The position numbers and the translations under genes are program-made. Below the pieces are notes generated by a model. That model did not search any database. It had not been told where the DNA came from and worked only from the letters and a program-made list of their open reading frames with translations. Below, piece by piece: positions 61,407 to 64,000 of a stretch of 64,000 nucleotides of DNA. The stretch covers positions 1-64,000 of the forward strand of contig JAPLJS010000071.1 in NCBI GenBank assembly GCA_026388545.1, given 5' to 3'. Within the stretch, counting starts at the first letter, position 1; each line of letters opens with the position of its first letter. This stretch comes from Deltaproteobacteria bacterium. Its GTDB lineage: Bacteria; Desulfobacterota; Syntrophia; Syntrophales; UBA2185.

Positions 61407-63170
61407 ATGACTGATCAACTACCGGACAAGCAACCTTTAAAAGAGCAACCATTCAGGTTAAGGCTGAGCATTAGTACCAAGATACTTGCCATATCCGTCG
61501 GCATTTCTTTACTGTCACTCAGTATATTCACATTCATTTCCCTTCATAATATCCTTAAAGTCGGCAACTATGCCCTGGAGGGCATCAGCCCCCTCACCCG
61601 CATTGCAATAGAAAACAGCACCCGGGCCATGGAAGCCCTTGGTGAAAAAATGATAGAACAAAAGGCTGTCGATGTCGCGCGGCAGTTGCAGATATACATA
61701 AAAACACATCCCCGGATGACAGTTTCGCAATTGAAAAACGACAAGATGTTTCAGGACATCAACACGCAGAAGATAGGAGAAACCGGTTACATAGTAGTGA
61801 TGGATGCGGATACCTGCGAGTATTATTTCCATCCGACGAAGCCGGAACTGGTAGGCCAGAACCCTCTGATCCTTTTCAGGGAGTCCCTTCCTTCTCTTGT
61901 GAAAATACTTAACAGGATTGTCGCAGAAAGAAAGAAGGATGCGAGCGGTTACTATGCCTGGCAGGACCCTGACGGGAGGGTAAGAGACAAGTACATGCAT
62001 CTCAAAGTCGTCGATGCATATACGGGGGATAAGAAGCAGATGTTTATCGCGGCAGCGACATATATCGATGAATTCAGCGCACCCGCCAGGGAGACTGAAA
62101 AAAAACTCGCCGACGTTTCACGTAATATCAACGACCAGATCGGCGGCAGGATATCCACGGCGCAGCAATCATTCATCATCCTGTCTGTCGTGATTATACT
62201 CATTGTCGGAGGTATTACCTTCGCTTTTTCAAAAATGATAACCAATCCTTTTCTATCCCTAATACGCGGCGTGGAGGAAATAGGGAAAGGCAACCTGGAA
62301 AGCAAGGTGATTGTCAGGACAGGCGATGAACTGGAAAAGCTTGCATACACATTCAATAAAATGACTGACGATCTCAAGATCTATATAAAAAATCTTGAAG
62401 AGACAACATCGGCAAAGGAACGATTCGAAAGTGAACTGCACATTGCCCATGATATTCAGATGGGAATGCTCCCAAAAGTTTTCCCCCCCTTCCCCGACAT
62501 GCCGGAATTCGATATATATGCCGCTCTCGAACCTGCGAGGGAGGTCGGAGGCGACCTTTTTGATTTCTTCTTTCTGGACGATGACCACCTCTGCTTTAAC
62601 ATCGGGGATGTGTCGGGAAAAGGTATGCCGGCATCCCTCTTCATGGTGGTTACCAAGATCATGGTAAAGACAAAGGCAACAAAGGGTTTGTCCCCGGAAA
62701 CAGTCCTCGATCGGGTAAACCAGGACATATCCATGGATAATCCGTCACTTCTCTTCGTTACGCTATTTCTCGGAATCCTCAATATTCGAACAGGGCAGCT
62801 CCAATTCGCCAACGGCGGACATAATCCCCCCCTCATCATTCGTCCGGGCAGCGATATCGAGATGATGGAATTAACGGGTGGGCTTGCCCTGGGAGTGATG
62901 GAAGACTTTCAGTACGGTTCGAAAACCATGACGCTTCATCGCGGGGATTTGATTTTACTCTATAGCGACGGTGTTACGGAGGCCATGAATCGGGATGAAG
63001 AGCTGTTCGGCGAAAAACGGTTAATAGAGGTAATGAACACCCTGAGGGATCATTCCGTCCATGAGATCATAGCGGGCATCCTGGACAGTGTCAATGCCTT
63101 CTGTCAGGATGCGCCGAGGGCGGACGACATCACCCTCATGGCGATACGCTTCAACGGCAGTGCGATGTAA
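61407..63170 (+). CDS. Membrane sensor SpoIIE/PP2C-type phosphatase (Cache-HAMP), second
   Basis: A 587-residue protein with TM1 (ILAISVGISLLSLSIFTFISL), an extracytoplasmic single-Cache-like domain (INTQKIGETGYIVVMDADTCEYYFHPTKPELVGQNP...SGYYAWQDPDG), TM2 (FIILSVVIILIVGGITFAF), HAMP (ITNPFLSLIRGVEEIGKGNLESKV) and a PP2C domain (AREVGGDLFDFFFLDDDHLCFNIGDVSGKGMPASLFM, NGGHNPPLII, LYSDGVTEAM, RADDITLMAIRF). It is parallel in design to the phosphatase at 59005 but with a different sensor, so two signals could feed one partner-switch. Confidence 0.94.
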   Translation: MTDQLPDKQPLKEQPFRLRLSISTKILAISVGISLLSLSIFTFISLHNILKVGNYALEGISPLTRIAIENSTRAMEALGEKMIEQKAVDVARQLQIYIKTHPRMTVSQLKNDKMFQDINTQKIGETGYIVVMDADTCEYYFHPTKPELVGQNPLILFRESLPSLVKILNRIVAERKKDASGYYAWQDPDGRVRDKYMHLKVVDAYTGDKKQMFIAAATYIDEFSAPARETEKKLADVSRNINDQIGGRISTAQQSFIILSVVIILIVGGITFAFSKMITNPFLSLIRGVEEIGKGNLESKVIVRTGDELEKLAYTFNKMTDDLKIYIKNLEETTSAKERFESELHIAHDIQMGMLPKVFPPFPDMPEFDIYAALEPAREVGGDLFDFFFLDDDHLCFNIGDVSGKGMPASLFMVVTKIMVKTKATKGLSPETVLDRVNQDISMDNPSLLFVTLFLGILNIRTGQLQFANGGHNPPLIIRPGSDIEMMELTGGLALGVMEDFQYGSKTMTLHRGDLILLYSDGVTEAMNRDEELFGEKRLIEVMNTLRDHSVHEIIAGILDSVNAFCQDAPRADDITLMAIRFNGSAM

Positions 63171-63193
63171 AAGTCCGGCAATAACGGTGCATT

Positions 63194-63808
63194 ATGATAA
63201 TTAGATCTTTTTTGTCATTGTTTTTACTTCTCTCTTTCGCCTCTATCAGTATGGCTGATTCCCCCTCGGAGAACAGGGATGCATTGCTTATCATCGACAT
63301 GAGCAATGATTTCGTGGATGACAGGGGTTCCCTTTCGGCGGGCAAACCAGCGCAGGCAATCGTCCCTTATATTATTAAGACGGCGGATGAATTCCTGAAA
63401 AAAGGCAAACCTGTTATCATATGTATGGACAGCCATCAAAAGGGAGAAAAGGAGCTTGAAGGATGGCCCGACCATAACATTGAAGGCACGTGGGGACAGG
63501 AACTCTACGGTGGGCTTTCAGAATGGTACAAAAAAAACCGTTCTAATCCGGGCGTCATGTATGTGTTTAAGAAACAGTATGACGCTTTTTACGGCACAGG
63601 TCTTGAAAAAATCCTAAAAAGCGTAGGGATAAGAACGGTTCACCTGACGGGTGTCTGCACGGACATATGCGTTTTTCTGACGGGTTCAGGCGCGAATGAC
63701 AGGGGCTTCAAAACAGTCGTGCACAGGGCAGGTACGGCAACATTCACGGGAAATCATGAAGTATTTCTCAAACAGATGGAGCTTATCTTCAAGTCAGAAG
63801 TTCGTTAG
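63194..63808 (+). CDS. Exported isochorismatase-family cysteine hydrolase
   Basis: A 204-residue protein with an N-terminal signal-like segment (SFLSLFLLLSFASISMA) and an isochorismatase fold: ALLIIDMSNDFVDDRGSL (catalytic Asp), YVFKKQYDAFYGT (Lys) and HLTGVCTDICVFLT (Cys). It resembles nicotinamidases and related amidases. Export is unusual for this family, which is mostly cytoplasmic; an internal start after the hydrophobic part cannot be excluded, but no ATG with a ribosome site is evident there. Confidence 0.83.
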   Translation: MIIRSFLSLFLLLSFASISMADSPSENRDALLIIDMSNDFVDDRGSLSAGKPAQAIVPYIIKTADEFLKKGKPVIICMDSHQKGEKELEGWPDHNIEGTWGQELYGGLSEWYKKNRSNPGVMYVFKKQYDAFYGTGLEKILKSVGIRTVHLTGVCTDICVFLTGSGANDRGFKTVVHRAGTATFTGNHEVFLKQMELIFKSEVR

Positions 63809-64000
63809 GGCCCGGATATTTTCCATATCCTTTTCAATAATCCCGGCAATCAGCATATACCCGCGATCTTTTGCTTCCGCGCAGGCCGCAGATAATCTCC
63901 GAAGGGCCGTATCCCTGTCACCCATGCGAAGATTATTCAACCCTTCCGTTCTTTTTAATTCAAGTTCGCCGCGCACATCCTTCATTATGCTGAAAAGCTC
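63794..64000 (-). CDS. Partial C-terminal region of an unknown helical protein
   Basis: The frame is open to the right edge, so this is probably the C-terminal end of a larger protein; an ATG at 63985 could also start a 63-residue product. The visible part (LKRTEGLNNLRMGDRDTALRRLSAACAEAKDRGYMLIAGII) is helical and TPR-like. It overlaps the isochorismatase gene by 15 bp on the opposite strand. Confidence 0.5.
   Translation of the reverse strand, partial: ELFSIMKDVRGELELKRTEGLNNLRMGDRDTALRRLSAACAEAKDRGYMLIAGIIEKDMENIRALTNF

Overview
The window looks like chromosome of an anaerobic Desulfobacterota (former Deltaproteobacteria), plausibly a syntrophic or propionate-metabolising lineage near Syntrophales. 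This is inferred from methylmalonyl-CoA epimerase beside sucCD and a class I fumarase, a selenocysteine tRNA, a TAT-exported Fe-S aldo/keto reductase, a flavin reductase-rubredoxin fusion, stand-alone NMT1/SpoIIE signalling genes and palindromic repeats typical of that group. No rRNA or taxonomic marker is present, so the placement is tentative.

Layout. 1-2.7 kb: minus-strand methylmalonyl-CoA/succinyl-CoA operon (carboxyltransferase start, mce, sucD, sucC) with a good promoter about 240 bp upstream. 3.3-5.8 kb: a small monooxygenase-fold protein and a GC-rich class I fumarase. 5.9-8.1 kb: a RelE/Phd pair and a divergent class III cyclase-like gene beside tRNA-Sec (selC), which lies 6 bp after moeA. 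9.5-19.1 kb: nadA, mfd, two SurA/PpiC-type chaperones (one ORF carries a REP-like palindrome in frame) and uvrA.

19.16-27.35 kb is an accessory island of about 8.2 kb. It is bounded by an 859-bp direct repeat of the uvrA 3' end; the second copy is an N-terminally truncated uvrA. Between the repeats lie vapBC, yefM-yoeB, IS3- and IS91-family transposase remnants, and a series of mostly AT-rich genes for exported or membrane proteins (secreted 143-aa protein, TPR protein, four-TM protein, DUF1566 protein, its truncated paralogue, CHAP protein). Three intergenic regions in the island carry matching promoter plus early-leader modules.

28.3-42.2 kb returns to core-like genes: a metallophosphatase-nucleotidyltransferase fusion, a divergent phosphoglycerate kinase, a yjbQ/TrpF-like/cyclophilin-fold operon in which the TrpF homologue lacks the catalytic Cys, a TAT Fe-S aldo/keto reductase, an HD-GYP phosphodiesterase, WrbA, a b561-like membrane protein paired with a superoxide-reductase-like exported protein, and MBL/rhodanese sulfur-transfer enzymes. 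42.5-55.4 kb: copZ-copA, a second REP-like element, housekeeping genes (ridA, ACT protein, yggS-maf-manC, an RlmI-type methyltransferase, rhomboid, TraB).

55.8-64 kb holds a UDG-like protein, a C_GCAxxG_C_C redox protein, and a partner-switching signalling cluster: STAS antagonist, RsbW-type kinase, NMT1-type binding protein overlapping a dCache-HAMP-SpoIIE phosphatase, a convergent STAS gene, and a second Cache-HAMP-SpoIIE phosphatase. An exported isochorismatase-family hydrolase and a partial gene follow.
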